DNA of 64,000 nt from Pseudomonas migulae NBRC 103157 (lineage in GTDB: Bacteria; Pseudomonadota; Gammaproteobacteria; Pseudomonadales; Pseudomonadaceae). The stretch spans positions 53,873 to 117,872 of the forward strand of contig NZ_BDAG01000019.1 of NCBI RefSeq assembly GCF_002091715.1, written 5' to 3'. The position numbers and the translations under genes are program-made. Below the pieces are notes generated by a model that made no database searches, had not been told where the DNA came from, and worked only from the letters and a program-made list of their open reading frames with translations. Positions 8,105-17,594 of the stretch are shown piece after piece (the first letter of the stretch is position 1; every line of letters begins with the position of its first letter).

Positions 8105-10750
8105 ATGCAAGACCTCGATCCCGTCGAAACCCAGGAATGGCTGGACGCCCTGGAATCGGTTCTCGACAAAGAAGGCGAAGACCGTGCTCACTATCTGATG
8201 ACCCGTATGGGCGAACTCGCAACCCGCAGCGGTTCGCAATTGCCTTACGCCATCACCACGCCATACCGCAACACCATTCCCGTTACCCACGAAGCACGCA
8301 TGCCTGGCGACCTGTTCATGGAACGCCGCATTCGCTCGCTGGTACGCTGGAACGCGATGGCCATGGTGATGCGTACGAACCTGAAAGATTCTGACCTGGG
8401 CGGTCACATCTCCAGCTTCGCCTCCAGCGCAACCCTGTACGACATCGGCTTCAACTATTTCTTCCAGGCCCCGACCGACGAACACGGCGGCGACCTGATC
8501 TACTTCCAGGGTCACACTTCGCCAGGCGTTTACGCCCGCGCGTTCATGGAAGGCCGCATCACCGAAGACCAGATGAACAACTTCCGCCAGGAAGTGGACG
8601 GTCAGGGCCTGTCGTCCTACCCGCACCCTTGGCTGATGCCTGATTTCTGGCAGTTCCCGACCGTATCCATGGGTCTGGGCCCGATCCAGGCGATCTACCA
8701 GGCACGCTTCATGAAGTACCTGGAAGCCCGTGGTTTCATTCCGGAAGGCAAGCAGAAAGTCTGGTGCTTCCTTGGCGACGGCGAGTGCGACGAGCCGGAA
8801 TCCCTGGGCGCGATCTCGCTGGCTGGCCGCGAGAAGCTCGACAACCTGATCTTCGTCATCAACTGCAACCTGCAGCGCCTCGACGGCCCGGTTCGCGGCA
8901 ACGGCAAGATCATCCAGGAACTCGAAGGCGTATTCCGCGGTGCTCAGTGGAACGTGACCAAAGTCATCTGGGGCCGTTTCTGGGACCCACTGCTGGCCAA
9001 GGACGTCGACGGTATCCTGCAACGCCGCATGGACGAAGTCATCGACGGCGAGTACCAGAACTACAAAGCCAAAGACGGCGCGTTCGTGCGTGAACACTTC
9101 TTCAACTCGCCAGAACTCAAGGCGATGGTTGCCGATCTGTCCGACGACGAGATCTGGAAACTCAACCGTGGCGGCCACGACCCATACAAGGTCTACGCGG
9201 CGTACCACGAAGCGGTCAACCACAAAGAACAACCAACCGTCATCCTGGCCAAGACCATCAAAGGTTATGGCACCGGTGCCGGCGAAGCGAAAAACACTGC
9301 GCACAACACCAAGAAAGTCGACGTCGACAGCCTGAAGTTGTTCCGTGATCGTTTCGACATCCCGGTCAAAGACGACGAGCTGGAAAACCTGCCGTTCTTC
9401 AAGCCAGAGCCAAACAGCGCCGAAGCCCGCTACCTGAGCGAGCGCCGCACTGCACTGGGCGGCTTCGTGCCACAGCGCCGCGCGCAGAGCTTCAGCGTAC
9501 CGACGCCATCGCTGGATACGCTCAAGGCGATTCTCGACGGTTCGGGCGACCGTGAAATTTCCACCACCATGGCGTTCGTGCGGATCCTCGCGCAGCTGGT
9601 CAAGGACAAGGAAATCGGCCCGCGCATCGTTCCGATCATCCCGGACGAAGCCCGTACCTTCGGTATGGAAGGCATGTTCCGTCAGTTGGGCATCTACTCC
9701 TCCGTCGGCCAGCTCTACGAGCCAGTCGATAAAGACCAGGTGATGTTCTACAAGGAAGACAAGAAGGGCCAGATCCTCGAAGAAGGCATCAACGAAGCGG
9801 GCGCCATGAGCTCCTTCATCGCTGCCGGTACTTCGTACTCCAGCCACAACCAGCCAATGCTGCCGTTCTACATCTTCTACTCGATGTTCGGCTTCCAGCG
9901 TATCGGCGACCTGGCCTGGGCTGCCGGCGACAGCCGTACCCGTGGTTTCCTGATCGGCGGCACCGCCGGCCGGACCACGCTGAACGGCGAAGGCCTGCAA
10001 CACGAAGACGGTCACAGCCACATCCTGGCTGCCACCATCCCGAACTGCCGCACCTTTGATCCAACCTACGGCTACGAGCTGGCGGTGATCATTCAGGACG
10101 GCATGAAGAAGATGACCGAAGAGCAGCAGGACGTTTTCTACTACATCACCGTGATGAACGAATCCTACCAGCAGCCAGCCATGCCGGCCGGTGTGGAAGA
10201 AGGCATCATCAAGGGCATGTACTTGCTCGAGGAAGACGTCCGCGAAGCGGCGCACCACGTTCAGCTGATGGGCTCCGGCACCATCCTGCGTGAAGTCCGT
10301 GAAGCGGCGAAGATCCTGCGCGAGCAGTTCAACGTGGGCGCCGACGTGTGGAGCGTTACCAGCTTCAACGAACTGCGTCGCGATGGCCTGGCCGTCGAGC
10401 GCACCAACCGTCTGCACCCGGGCCAGAAGCCTAAGCTGAGCTACGTCGAAGAGTGCCTGAACGGCCGTAAAGGTCCGGTCATCGCCTCTACCGACTACAT
10501 GAAGCTGTTCGCCGAGCAAATTCGTCAGTGGGTCCCGTCCAAGGAATTCAAAGTCCTGGGCACCGACGGTTTCGGCCGCAGTGACAGCCGCAAGAAGCTG
10601 CGTCACTTCTTCGAAGTCGATCGTCATTTCGTGGTGTTGGCAGCCCTGGAAGCACTGGCTGACCGTGGCGATATCGAACCCAAGGTGGTGGCTGAAGCCA
10701 TCGTCAAGTTCGGTATCAACCCGGAAAAACGCAACCCACTGGACTGCTGA
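8105..10750 (+). CDS. aceE: Pyruvate dehydrogenase E1 component (homodimeric type)
   Basis: AceE decarboxylates pyruvate with thiamine diphosphate and passes the acetyl group to lipoyl-E2, the entry to the TCA cycle. The ATG at 8105 gives MQDLDPVETQEWLDALESVL, the normal AceE start, with GGAG at 8095-8098; the frame is open further upstream but that part is not AceE-like. Length 881 residues fits the family. Visible motifs: the ThDP motif GDGECDEPESLGAISLAGREKLDNLIFVINCN (GDG...NCN, about residues 223-255), and the C-terminal transketolase-like region ending FGINPEKRNPLDC. It lies 11 bases upstream of aceF with which it forms an operon; the two upstream palindromes are candidate operators. 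Confidence 0.98.
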   Translation: MQDLDPVETQEWLDALESVLDKEGEDRAHYLMTRMGELATRSGSQLPYAITTPYRNTIPVTHEARMPGDLFMERRIRSLVRWNAMAMVMRTNLKDSDLGGHISSFASSATLYDIGFNYFFQAPTDEHGGDLIYFQGHTSPGVYARAFMEGRITEDQMNNFRQEVDGQGLSSYPHPWLMPDFWQFPTVSMGLGPIQAIYQARFMKYLEARGFIPEGKQKVWCFLGDGECDEPESLGAISLAGREKLDNLIFVINCNLQRLDGPVRGNGKIIQELEGVFRGAQWNVTKVIWGRFWDPLLAKDVDGILQRRMDEVIDGEYQNYKAKDGAFVREHFFNSPELKAMVADLSDDEIWKLNRGGHDPYKVYAAYHEAVNHKEQPTVILAKTIKGYGTGAGEAKNTAHNTKKVDVDSLKLFRDRFDIPVKDDELENLPFFKPEPNSAEARYLSERRTALGGFVPQRRAQSFSVPTPSLDTLKAILDGSGDREISTTMAFVRILAQLVKDKEIGPRIVPIIPDEARTFGMEGMFRQLGIYSSVGQLYEPVDKDQVMFYKEDKKGQILEEGINEAGAMSSFIAAGTSYSSHNQPMLPFYIFYSMFGFQRIGDLAWAAGDSRTRGFLIGGTAGRTTLNGEGLQHEDGHSHILAATIPNCRTFDPTYGYELAVIIQDGMKKMTEEQQDVFYYITVMNESYQQPAMPAGVEEGIIKGMYLLEEDVREAAHHVQLMGSGTILREVREAAKILREQFNVGADVWSVTSFNELRRDGLAVERTNRLHPGQKPKLSYVEECLNGRKGPVIASTDYMKLFAEQIRQWVPSKEFKVLGTDGFGRSDSRKKLRHFFEVDRHFVVLAALEALADRGDIEPKVVAEAIVKFGINPEKRNPLDC

Positions 10751-10761
10751 GGAGAGATTCT

Positions 10762-12717
10762 GTGAGCGAACTCATTCGCGTACCTGACATCGGCAGCGGT
10801 GAAGGTGAAGTAATTGAACTGTTTGTGAAGGTCGGCGACCGTATCGAAGCCGACCAGAGCATCCTGACGCTGGAATCGGACAAGGCGAGCATGGAAGTGC
10901 CTGCGCCGAAGGCCGGTATCATCAAGAGCCTGAAAGTGAAGCTGGGCGATCGCCTGAAAGAAGGCGACGAACTGCTGGAGCTGGAAGTCGAAGGTGCCGC
11001 TGCTGCGGCCCCAGCGGCTGCCGCTGCGCCTGCCGCCAAGGCTGAAGCGAAACCGGCCGCTGCACCTGCCGCCGCTCCTGCTCCAGCTGCTGCGCCTGCT
11101 GCCGCTTCGGTTCAGCAAGTGCACGTGCCGGACATCGGTTCGGCGGGCAAGGCCCAGATCATCGAAATCCAGGTCAAGGTTGGCGACACCGTCGCTGCTG
11201 ATCAGTCACTGATCACCCTGGAATCGGACAAGGCCAGCATGGAAATCCCATCGCCTGCCGCTGGCGTGGTCAAGAGCATCAGCGTCAAGCTCAACGACGA
11301 AGTCGGTACCGGCGACCTGATCCTGGATCTGGAAGTAGCGGGTGCTGCGGCCCCTGCTGCCGCGCCAGCACAGGCTGCTGCACCTGCGGCCGCTGCTCCG
11401 GCGCCTGCCGCTGCAGCCCCGGCTGCACCGGTTGCCGACAGCGTTCAGGACATTCACGTCCCGGACATCGGCTCGTCGGGCAAGGCCAAGATCATCGAAG
11501 TGCTGGTCAAGGCAGGCGACACCGTCACCGCCGACCAGTCACTGATCACTCTGGAGTCCGACAAGGCAAGCATGGAAATCCCATCGCCTGCCGCTGGCGT
11601 GGTGGAAAGCGTTTCCATCAAGCTGGATGACGAAGTCGGTACTGGCGACCTGATCCTGAAACTGAAAGTCAAAGGCGCTGCCCCTGCGGCTGCCCCGGCT
11701 CCTGCCGCTGCTGCACCGAGCGCTCCTGCCCCGGCCGCCGCTGCGCCTGCTGCTCCGGCACCGGCCGCACCGGCTGCTGCACCGGCCAAGCCAGGCGCGA
11801 AGGTTCACGCAGGCCCGGCGGTACGCCAACTGGCTCGCGAGTTCGGCGTCGAGCTGAGCGCCGTCGGTGCCAGCGGTCCGCACGGTCGCATCCTGAAAGA
11901 AGACGTGCAGGTTTACGTCAAAGCCATGATGCAGAAGGCCAAGGAAGCACCGGCCGCGGCTGCAGGCGCAACCGGCGGCGCGGGCATCCCGCCGATTCCG
12001 GTCGTGGACTTCAGCCGCTTCGGTGAAACCGAAGAAGTGCCGATGACGCGCCTGATGCAAATCGGTGCGTCGAGCCTGCACCGCAGCTGGCTGAACATCC
12101 CGCACGTGACTCAGTTCGATTCGGCTGATATCACCGAGCTGGAAGCGTTCCGTATCGCTCAGAAAGCCGTTGCAGAGAAGGCCGGCGTCAAGCTGACCAT
12201 CCTGCCGCTGCTGCTCAAGTCCTGCGCGCACCTGCTCAAGGAACTGCCGGACTTCAACAGTTCGCTGGCACCAAGCGGCAAGGCGATCATCCGCAAGAAA
12301 TACGTGAACATCGGCTTCGCCGTCGACACTCCTGAAGGCCTGCTGGTACCGGTCATCAAGAACGTCGATCAGAAGAGCCTGCTGCAACTGGCAGCCGAAG
12401 CCGCTGCGCTGGCCGCCAAGGCCCGCGACAAGAAGCTCACCGCTGACGACATGCAAGGCGCCTGCTTCACCATTTCCAGCCTCGGCCACATTGGCGGCAC
12501 CGGCTTCACGCCGATCGTCAACGCGCCGGAAGTGGCGATCCTCGGTGTTTCCAAGGCAACCATTCAGCCAGTCTGGGACGGCAAAGCCTTCCAGCCGAAA
12601 CTGATGCTGCCACTGTCGCTGTCCTACGATCACCGTGTGATCAACGGCGCCGCTGCTGCACGCTTCACCCAGCGCCTGAGCAGCCTGCTGGCGGACATCC
12701 GCACTATCCTGCTGTAA
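10762..12717 (+). CDS. aceF: Dihydrolipoamide acetyltransferase (E2) with three lipoyl domains
   Basis: A 651-residue E2 core of the pyruvate dehydrogenase complex. It starts with GTG at 10762 after GGAGAG (10751-10756), giving MSELIRVPDIGSGEGEVIEL. Three lipoyl domains carry the ESDKAS motif, with lipoylated lysines at residues 41, 157 and 268, joined by Ala/Pro-rich flexible linkers. Then follow a peripheral subunit-binding domain (HAGPAVRQLAREFGVELSAV, about 350-385) and the acetyltransferase domain ending with the catalytic SYDHRVINGAAAARF motif near residue 624. Domains 2 and 3 are far more alike than either is to domain 1. The third PDH subunit, lpd, is not in the window. Confidence 0.97.
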   Translation: MSELIRVPDIGSGEGEVIELFVKVGDRIEADQSILTLESDKASMEVPAPKAGIIKSLKVKLGDRLKEGDELLELEVEGAAAAAPAAAAAPAAKAEAKPAAAPAAAPAPAAAPAAASVQQVHVPDIGSAGKAQIIEIQVKVGDTVAADQSLITLESDKASMEIPSPAAGVVKSISVKLNDEVGTGDLILDLEVAGAAAPAAAPAQAAAPAAAAPAPAAAAPAAPVADSVQDIHVPDIGSSGKAKIIEVLVKAGDTVTADQSLITLESDKASMEIPSPAAGVVESVSIKLDDEVGTGDLILKLKVKGAAPAAAPAPAAAAPSAPAPAAAAPAAPAPAAPAAAPAKPGAKVHAGPAVRQLAREFGVELSAVGASGPHGRILKEDVQVYVKAMMQKAKEAPAAAAGATGGAGIPPIPVVDFSRFGETEEVPMTRLMQIGASSLHRSWLNIPHVTQFDSADITELEAFRIAQKAVAEKAGVKLTILPLLLKSCAHLLKELPDFNSSLAPSGKAIIRKKYVNIGFAVDTPEGLLVPVIKNVDQKSLLQLAAEAAALAAKARDKKLTADDMQGACFTISSLGHIGGTGFTPIVNAPEVAILGVSKATIQPVWDGKAFQPKLMLPLSLSYDHRVINGAAAARFTQRLSSLLADIRTILL

Positions 12718-12725
12718 CACCGGCC

Positions 12726-12747
12726 GGCCCTCCTTCACCGGAGGGCC
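12726..12747 (+). other. Hairpin after aceF without a T-run
   Basis: GGCCCTCC (12726-12733) and GGAGGGCC (12740-12747) form an 8-bp stem nine bases after the aceF stop. No U-tract follows, so it is more likely an mRNA 3' stabilising structure, upstream of the real terminator at 12790. Confidence 0.5.
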
Positions 12748-12789
12748 CGTCGCGTTCCACGTTTTCCGAGCGCCACGCTCGTACCTCAA

Positions 12790-12816
12790 CCCCGCCAATT
12801 TGGCGGGGCTTTTTTT
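12790..12816 (+). terminator. Rho-independent terminator of aceE-aceF
   Basis: CCCCGCC (12790-12796), a 5-base loop and GGCGGGG (12802-12808) are followed by C and seven Ts (12810-12816). It lies 72 bases after the aceF stop. Confidence 0.93.
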
Positions 12817-12971
12817 GCCTTGAAGAAAGTCTCTTTCCTACGTTCGCGGATGAGTTCACCCACAATTCGAATCCACTTCGGCACCATTTTTCTTGCCGGA
12901 ACGCCGCTAGGCTTAGTGACACATACAACTGACGTAAAGTTTAGTCAGCCTACTTGCTTAGTTAGTACAAC

Positions 12972-12987
12972 TTCGAATGGATTCGAA
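12972..12987. promoter_or_regulatory. Perfect palindrome spanning the phosphatase start codon
   Basis: TTCGAAT-GG-ATTCGAA is a perfect 7-bp dyad that contains the ATG at 12977. A further ATTCGAAT copy lies upstream at about 12865-12872. It could be an operator, or an mRNA hairpin hiding the start codon. No clear ribosome binding site precedes either possible start (12977 or 12989). Confidence 0.4.
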
Positions 12988-14383
12988 TATGTTTAAACCT
13001 ACAGTCGGCCCGATCATTGGCCACACTACACCTCATCACGCCCGCATTTTTTTGCGTGGTGAATTACAGAAAGATGCTTTGGTATTTGGTGGAATACGTT
13101 ATCGACGCAGCGGTGACACGCCTTGGTCCAAAGGCACTTTCACACGACTGACAAACGCGCATGACATGTGCGATGTCCTTGCCCTCAACGACCTCGCCGC
13201 CGATACCGAGTATGAATACCAGGCGGGTTGGTTCAGCCCCATGAGCCCGGTGCACACCGTGGAGACGATTCAGGAACTGCCGCTGCAGTGGCCCCGGGAC
13301 GTCTACTGTTTCAGCACCCAGCCCAGCAATCCCGCGACGCCAAGGGCTTACATCGTCGGGTCATGCCGTTACCTGCGGATGACGGTCGGCGCGCCTTCGC
13401 TCCCGCATATGGGCGACAGGATCTTTGCCGCCATCACGCACCTGGCGCAACGCGCCGAAACGCCCATCAACGCAATGTTGATGACCGGCGACCAGGTTTA
13501 CATCGATGACTTGAACATCATCGCCCCTGATCGGGAATACAAAGAAATACTCAGTAAGTACCGCACCGCTTTTTCCCAGCCTCATATTGCAAAGTTAATG
13601 TCCGGAATACCGACTTACATGATCCTCGACGACCATGAAATCGAAGACAACTGGCCCGTCAATAAAAACAAAAACGACGACCATCTCTATAACAATGCCA
13701 TCGCCGCCTATGAGTTATATCAAGCCAGTCATAGCCCGGCCTGTGAGTTGCTTGAAGATGGGAACATCGATCGGCACCTGGCACGTTATTGGTATCAATT
13801 CACCCACGGCGATATCGAGTGGTTTGTCACTGATAGCCGGACCCGGCGCAATCTGTCGGCCGGTGACCGGCGCATCCTCGACGAAGCGCAGGAAGCAGCC
13901 TTGTGCAGCTGGCTGATCCACAGCCCGGCCCGGGTCAAATTCGTGGTCACCAGTGTGATGTTTTATCCCGACCGCAAACGCTTGGGCGATGACGCCTGGA
14001 AAGCCTTTCCGGAACAACGCCTGCGGTTGCTGGAGACTGTTCGCACACACCGCATCAAGAACGTCTTCTTCGTGTCTGGCGATGTGCACGGCTCCCTCAC
14101 CAGCCGGCTGACACACAGCGAAGACCCGGATTTCGAGGTTCACACCATTGTCTCCTCGCCGCTGTGCAACAGCAAACTGCTGCCCTACGCCAAGGCCTCC
14201 ACCTTCGTCCTCGATCAACCGCTCGCCCGTACAGCGGCGGGAGATTATCAGCATGAACTGACCAGCGAGGTGATCAGCCAGGACAACTTTGCCCATCTGA
14301 TCGTAGAGCCAGAGCGGATTCGCATCAGTTATCACGACCGGGAAGGCAAATTTTTGCAGGCAACGAATATTACGCTGCGTTGA
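12977..14383 (+). CDS. PhoD-like metallophosphatase
   Basis: A 468-residue protein with the PhoD-type alkaline phosphatase/phosphodiesterase fold. An N-terminal Fn3-like domain (ARIFLRG...TEYEYQAGWF, residues about 10-85) leads to a metallophosphatase core: RAYIVGSCRY, then MTGDQVYIDDL (metal-binding Asp), TYMILDDHEIEDNW (the DDHE metal motif), VTDSRTRRNL, and FFVSGDVHGSLTSRLT (the C-terminal metal-binding Asp/His pair). There is no Tat or Sec signal peptide, unlike secreted PhoD, so a cytoplasmic role is suggested. The start is uncertain: ATG at 12977 (MDSNMFKPTVGP) or 12989 (MFKPTVGP). It stands alone, and its substrate is unknown. Confidence 0.8.
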   Translation: MDSNMFKPTVGPIIGHTTPHHARIFLRGELQKDALVFGGIRYRRSGDTPWSKGTFTRLTNAHDMCDVLALNDLAADTEYEYQAGWFSPMSPVHTVETIQELPLQWPRDVYCFSTQPSNPATPRAYIVGSCRYLRMTVGAPSLPHMGDRIFAAITHLAQRAETPINAMLMTGDQVYIDDLNIIAPDREYKEILSKYRTAFSQPHIAKLMSGIPTYMILDDHEIEDNWPVNKNKNDDHLYNNAIAAYELYQASHSPACELLEDGNIDRHLARYWYQFTHGDIEWFVTDSRTRRNLSAGDRRILDEAQEAALCSWLIHSPARVKFVVTSVMFYPDRKRLGDDAWKAFPEQRLRLLETVRTHRIKNVFFVSGDVHGSLTSRLTHSEDPDFEVHTIVSSPLCNSKLLPYAKASTFVLDQPLARTAAGDYQHELTSEVISQDNFAHLIVEPERIRISYHDREGKFLQATNITLR

Positions 14384-14410
14384 TCACCAAATCCTGCGCT
14401 GCTCTTCAGG

Positions 14411-14507
14411 CCGCCATCGCCCGCAAGCCAGGCTCCTACAGGTTCGGTGTCGTTCCGTAAATCGAGAATTGCCACGCCCCTGCAGGAGCCGACTTGCTGG
14501 CGATCAA
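14411..14507. repeat. REP pair (inverted)
   Basis: CCATCGCCCGCAAGCCAGGC with CTCCTACAGG (from 14413) and CCTGCAGGAGCCGACTTGCT (from 14478) are imperfect inverted arms. The 325-base gap 14384-14708 otherwise holds only a small TTCAGT-CATA-ACTGAA hairpin (14541-14556) and the untranslated region of dipA; nothing else is recognised there. Confidence 0.75.
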
Positions 14508-14708
14508 CCGCAATACTTTTTCCAGCCAGGCACGTTAGTTTTCAGTCATAACTGAAGAAATGTTTCCGTCTGCCGACATATTCTTATAGCACTTGGCCTT
14601 CATGTCTCTTGTCAGTCAGTGTCGCAATGATGCAACCTTGCCGCAGGCAACAGTAAAGAGGGCGAGAGCCCGGCGCGATCAGCACATTCGAAGCGAGTTT
14701 CCCTCCAT

Positions 14709-17402
14709 ATGAAGAGCCAACCCGATGCCGCCAGCCGTATGGTGGCCGAGGTAGTGACACAGTTGCCTGTGCCCTCGCGGCTCGGCATGCTGCGTTTCGA
14801 ACGGCTGAACGAACCAAGCTGGGCGCTGCTGTTTCTCGATCCCAATTGCGAGCGACAGTTCGGCTTGCCGGCGGTGGAGCTCTGTGCCCTGGTCGGCTCG
14901 CCCTACGCCAGCCTGATGGAGCCCGAAGCGCGCTATCAGCTGCATGACGCCATCCAGCAGCAACTCACCGAGTGCCCGCATTACCTGATCCGCTACACCC
15001 TCCACACCGCCGCCGGCACGTTGAGCCTGCTGGAAATGGGTGAAGCCTACAAACAACACAATCGGCACCTGCTGCGCGGCTACCTGCTGGTGGTCGACGG
15101 TCTGTTCGAGGGCGAACCGCTGCTGCCGGCGCTGGACCTGGAAACCCAGAACTCGCGTCTGCAGATCGCCCTTGAACTTAATCAGCGCGCCCAACAGGAG
15201 CAACTCCTGCACCTGGATCGCGTGCGCGCCCAGCAAGACCTGATCCTGTTGCTGACCCGCCAGCGCTACAGCACCGGCAATTCGCTGCAAGAAGCCGCTG
15301 AACTGATCACCCGCAGTGCCTGTGACATCTACGAAATCGACTGCGCCAGCCTGTGGAACCTCGACGGTTCGATGCTGGCGCCGATCTCGGCGTATCACCG
15401 CGCCACACAGGAATACGCCCTGCCGGAGCCGATCGACATCAGCGGTTTCCCCGATTACATGGACGCGCTGCACGGTAGCCGAGCGATCGATGCCCACAAT
15501 GCGATTCGTGACCCGCGCACCCGGGAAATGGCCGAGAGCCTGCGCCCGCGCGACGTGAACGCGATGCTCGACGCCAGCATTCGCGTCGATGGTCAGGTGG
15601 TCGGCGTGCTCTGCCTTGAACAAACGGGTGCGACCCGCGCCTGGCAGTCCGACGAAATTGCCTTCGCTGGCGAGCTCGCCGACCAGTTCGCCCAAGTCAT
15701 CAACAACCACAACCGCCGCACCGCCACCAGCGCCCTGCACCTGTTCCAGCGTGCGGTCGAGCAAAGTGCAAACGCCTTTTTGCTGGTCAACTGCGACGGC
15801 GTGGTGGAATACGTCAACCCGAGCTTCACCGCGATCACCCAGTACAGCACCGAAGAAGTCCACGGCCAGCGGCTGTCGGAACTGCCGGCCCTGGAAAACC
15901 TCAGCGAACTGCTGTTCGACGCGCCCTCATCATTGGCCAAGAGCAACAGCTGGCAGGGCGAATTCAAGAGCCGGCGCAAAAACCTCGAACCCTACTGGGG
16001 CCAGTTGTCGATCTCCAAGGTGTATGGCGACAACCGAGAGCTGACGCATTACATCGGCATCTACGAAGACATCACCCACACCAAGCTCGCCCAGCAGCGC
16101 ATCGAGCGCCTGGCCTACACCGACAACCTGACCAACCTCGGCAACCGTCCGGCGTTCATCCGCAACCTCGATGAACGCTTCGCCCGAGACAGCGATACGC
16201 CGATCAGCCTGTTGCTGGTGGACATCGACAACTTCAAGCGGATCAACGACAGCCTCGGCCACCAGACCGGTGACAAGCTGCTGATCAGCCTGGCGCGGCG
16301 CCTGCGCAACAGCCTGATCCCAAGCGGCAGCCTGGCGCGTTTCGCCAGTAACGAATTCGCCGTGCTGCTGGACGACACCGACCTCGCGATGGGCCAGCAA
16401 GTCGCCAATCAACTGCTGGCGACCCTCGATAAACCGATGTTCGTCGACAACCAACTGATCAGCGTCACCGGGTCCGTGGGCCTGGCCTGCGCGCCGCTGC
16501 ACGGCCGCGATCCGCAAACCCTGATGCGTAACGCCGGGCTCGCGCTGCACAAGGCCAAGGCCAACGGCAAGCACCAGGTCCAGGTATTCACCGAAGCGCT
16601 GAATGCCGAAGCCAGTTACAAACTGTTCGTCGAGAACAACCTGCGCCGCGCCCTGACCCAGAACGAGCTGGACGTGTTCTACCAGCCCAAGCTCTGCCTG
16701 CGCAGCGGTCGCCTGCTCGGCATGGAAGCGCTGCTGCGCTGGAACCACCCGGAAAAAGGCATGATCCGTCCGGACCAGTTCATCAGCGTCGCCGAAGAAA
16801 CCGGGCTGATCATTCCGATCGGCAAATGGATCGCGCGCCAGGCGTGCCGCATGAGCAAAGACCTGACCGCCGCCGGCCTGGGCAATCTGCAAGTGGCGAT
16901 CAACCTGTCACCCAAGCAGTTTTCCGACCCCGACCTGGTGTCGTCGATCGCCAACATCCTCAAGGAAGAAGCGCTGCCGCCGAACCTGCTGGAGCTGGAA
17001 CTGACCGAAGGCCTGCTGCTGGAAGCCACCGAAGACACCCACTTGCAGCTCGACCAGCTCAAGCGCCTGGGCCTGACCCTGGCCATGGACGACTTCGGCA
17101 CCGGTTACTCGTCGCTCAGTTACTTGAAAAAATTCCCGATCGACATCATTAAGATCGATCGAAGCTTCATTCACGAAATCCCGGACAACCAGGACGACAT
17201 GGAAATCACCTCCGCGGTGATCGCCATGGCCCACAACCTGAAAATCAAGGTCGTGGCTGAAGGCATCGAGACGGCCGAGCAGTTGGCCTTCCTGCGCCGC
17301 CACCGCTGCGACGTCGGCCAGGGCTACCTGTTCGACCGACCGATTCCGGGCTCCGAGCTGATCGAAAAGCTCAAACGCTACCCGCGCGGCCCAATCGCCT
17401 GA
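14709..17402 (+). CDS. dipA: c-di-GMP phosphodiesterase DipA (PAS-GAF-PAS-GGDEF-EAL)
   Basis: An 897-residue multidomain c-di-GMP enzyme. The order read from the sequence is an N-terminal PAS-like domain (about 20-140), a GAF domain (about 180-330, DIYEIDCASLWNLDG onward), a second PAS (about 345-460, VEQSANAFLLVNCDGVVEYV), a degenerate GGDEF domain whose signature is ASNEF (546-550), and an intact EAL domain (GMEALLRW with E673-A674-L675; DDFGTGYSSLSYL; IKIDRSFI; VAEGIET). A non-canonical GGDEF plus a complete EAL predicts breakdown of c-di-GMP. The position directly before msrA is as I remember for PA5017 dipA, which promotes biofilm dispersal. No convincing ribosome binding site precedes the ATG at 14709, so the start is moderately certain. 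Confidence 0.9.
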   Translation: MKSQPDAASRMVAEVVTQLPVPSRLGMLRFERLNEPSWALLFLDPNCERQFGLPAVELCALVGSPYASLMEPEARYQLHDAIQQQLTECPHYLIRYTLHTAAGTLSLLEMGEAYKQHNRHLLRGYLLVVDGLFEGEPLLPALDLETQNSRLQIALELNQRAQQEQLLHLDRVRAQQDLILLLTRQRYSTGNSLQEAAELITRSACDIYEIDCASLWNLDGSMLAPISAYHRATQEYALPEPIDISGFPDYMDALHGSRAIDAHNAIRDPRTREMAESLRPRDVNAMLDASIRVDGQVVGVLCLEQTGATRAWQSDEIAFAGELADQFAQVINNHNRRTATSALHLFQRAVEQSANAFLLVNCDGVVEYVNPSFTAITQYSTEEVHGQRLSELPALENLSELLFDAPSSLAKSNSWQGEFKSRRKNLEPYWGQLSISKVYGDNRELTHYIGIYEDITHTKLAQQRIERLAYTDNLTNLGNRPAFIRNLDERFARDSDTPISLLLVDIDNFKRINDSLGHQTGDKLLISLARRLRNSLIPSGSLARFASNEFAVLLDDTDLAMGQQVANQLLATLDKPMFVDNQLISVTGSVGLACAPLHGRDPQTLMRNAGLALHKAKANGKHQVQVFTEALNAEASYKLFVENNLRRALTQNELDVFYQPKLCLRSGRLLGMEALLRWNHPEKGMIRPDQFISVAEETGLIIPIGKWIARQACRMSKDLTAAGLGNLQVAINLSPKQFSDPDLVSSIANILKEEALPPNLLELELTEGLLLEATEDTHLQLDQLKRLGLTLAMDDFGTGYSSLSYLKKFPIDIIKIDRSFIHEIPDNQDDMEITSAVIAMAHNLKIKVVAEGIETAEQLAFLRRHRCDVGQGYLFDRPIPGSELIEKLKRYPRGPIA

Positions 17403-17424
17403 CCGCCCTACCGCACTAGATCCC

Positions 17425-17513
17425 GTGGAAGCTGGCTTGCTCGCGAAGGCGGTGGGTCAGTCACCAACTGCGTTATCTGACACACCGCCTTCGCGAGCAA
17501 GCCCGCTCCCACA
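17425..17513. repeat. REP pair (inverted)
   Basis: GCTTGCTCGCGAAGGCGGTG and its inverted partner CACCGCCTTCGCGAGCAAGC, with outer arms GTGGAAGC / GCTCCCAC. It lies between dipA and msrA; 17514-17594 then carries the msrA leader. Confidence 0.85.
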
Positions 17514-17594
17514 TTGGGTAGTGCGTATCAGGGCGGTATTGGGCAAACTGGTGGTCTGACTACTTACATTTCAACCTGACTGAGGGGACTGATC

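Noticed and set aside
8006..10627. Long open frame on the minus strand opposite aceE (873 codons)
   Set aside because: It mirrors the strong GC3 codon bias of aceE, resembles no protein that I know, and has no promoter or ribosome binding site; similar mirrors lie opposite putA, mscK and glnE.
10990..11800. Direct repeats in aceF considered as a mobile or CRISPR-like array
   Set aside because: They are Ala/Pro linker codons and homologous lipoyl domains within one reading frame.
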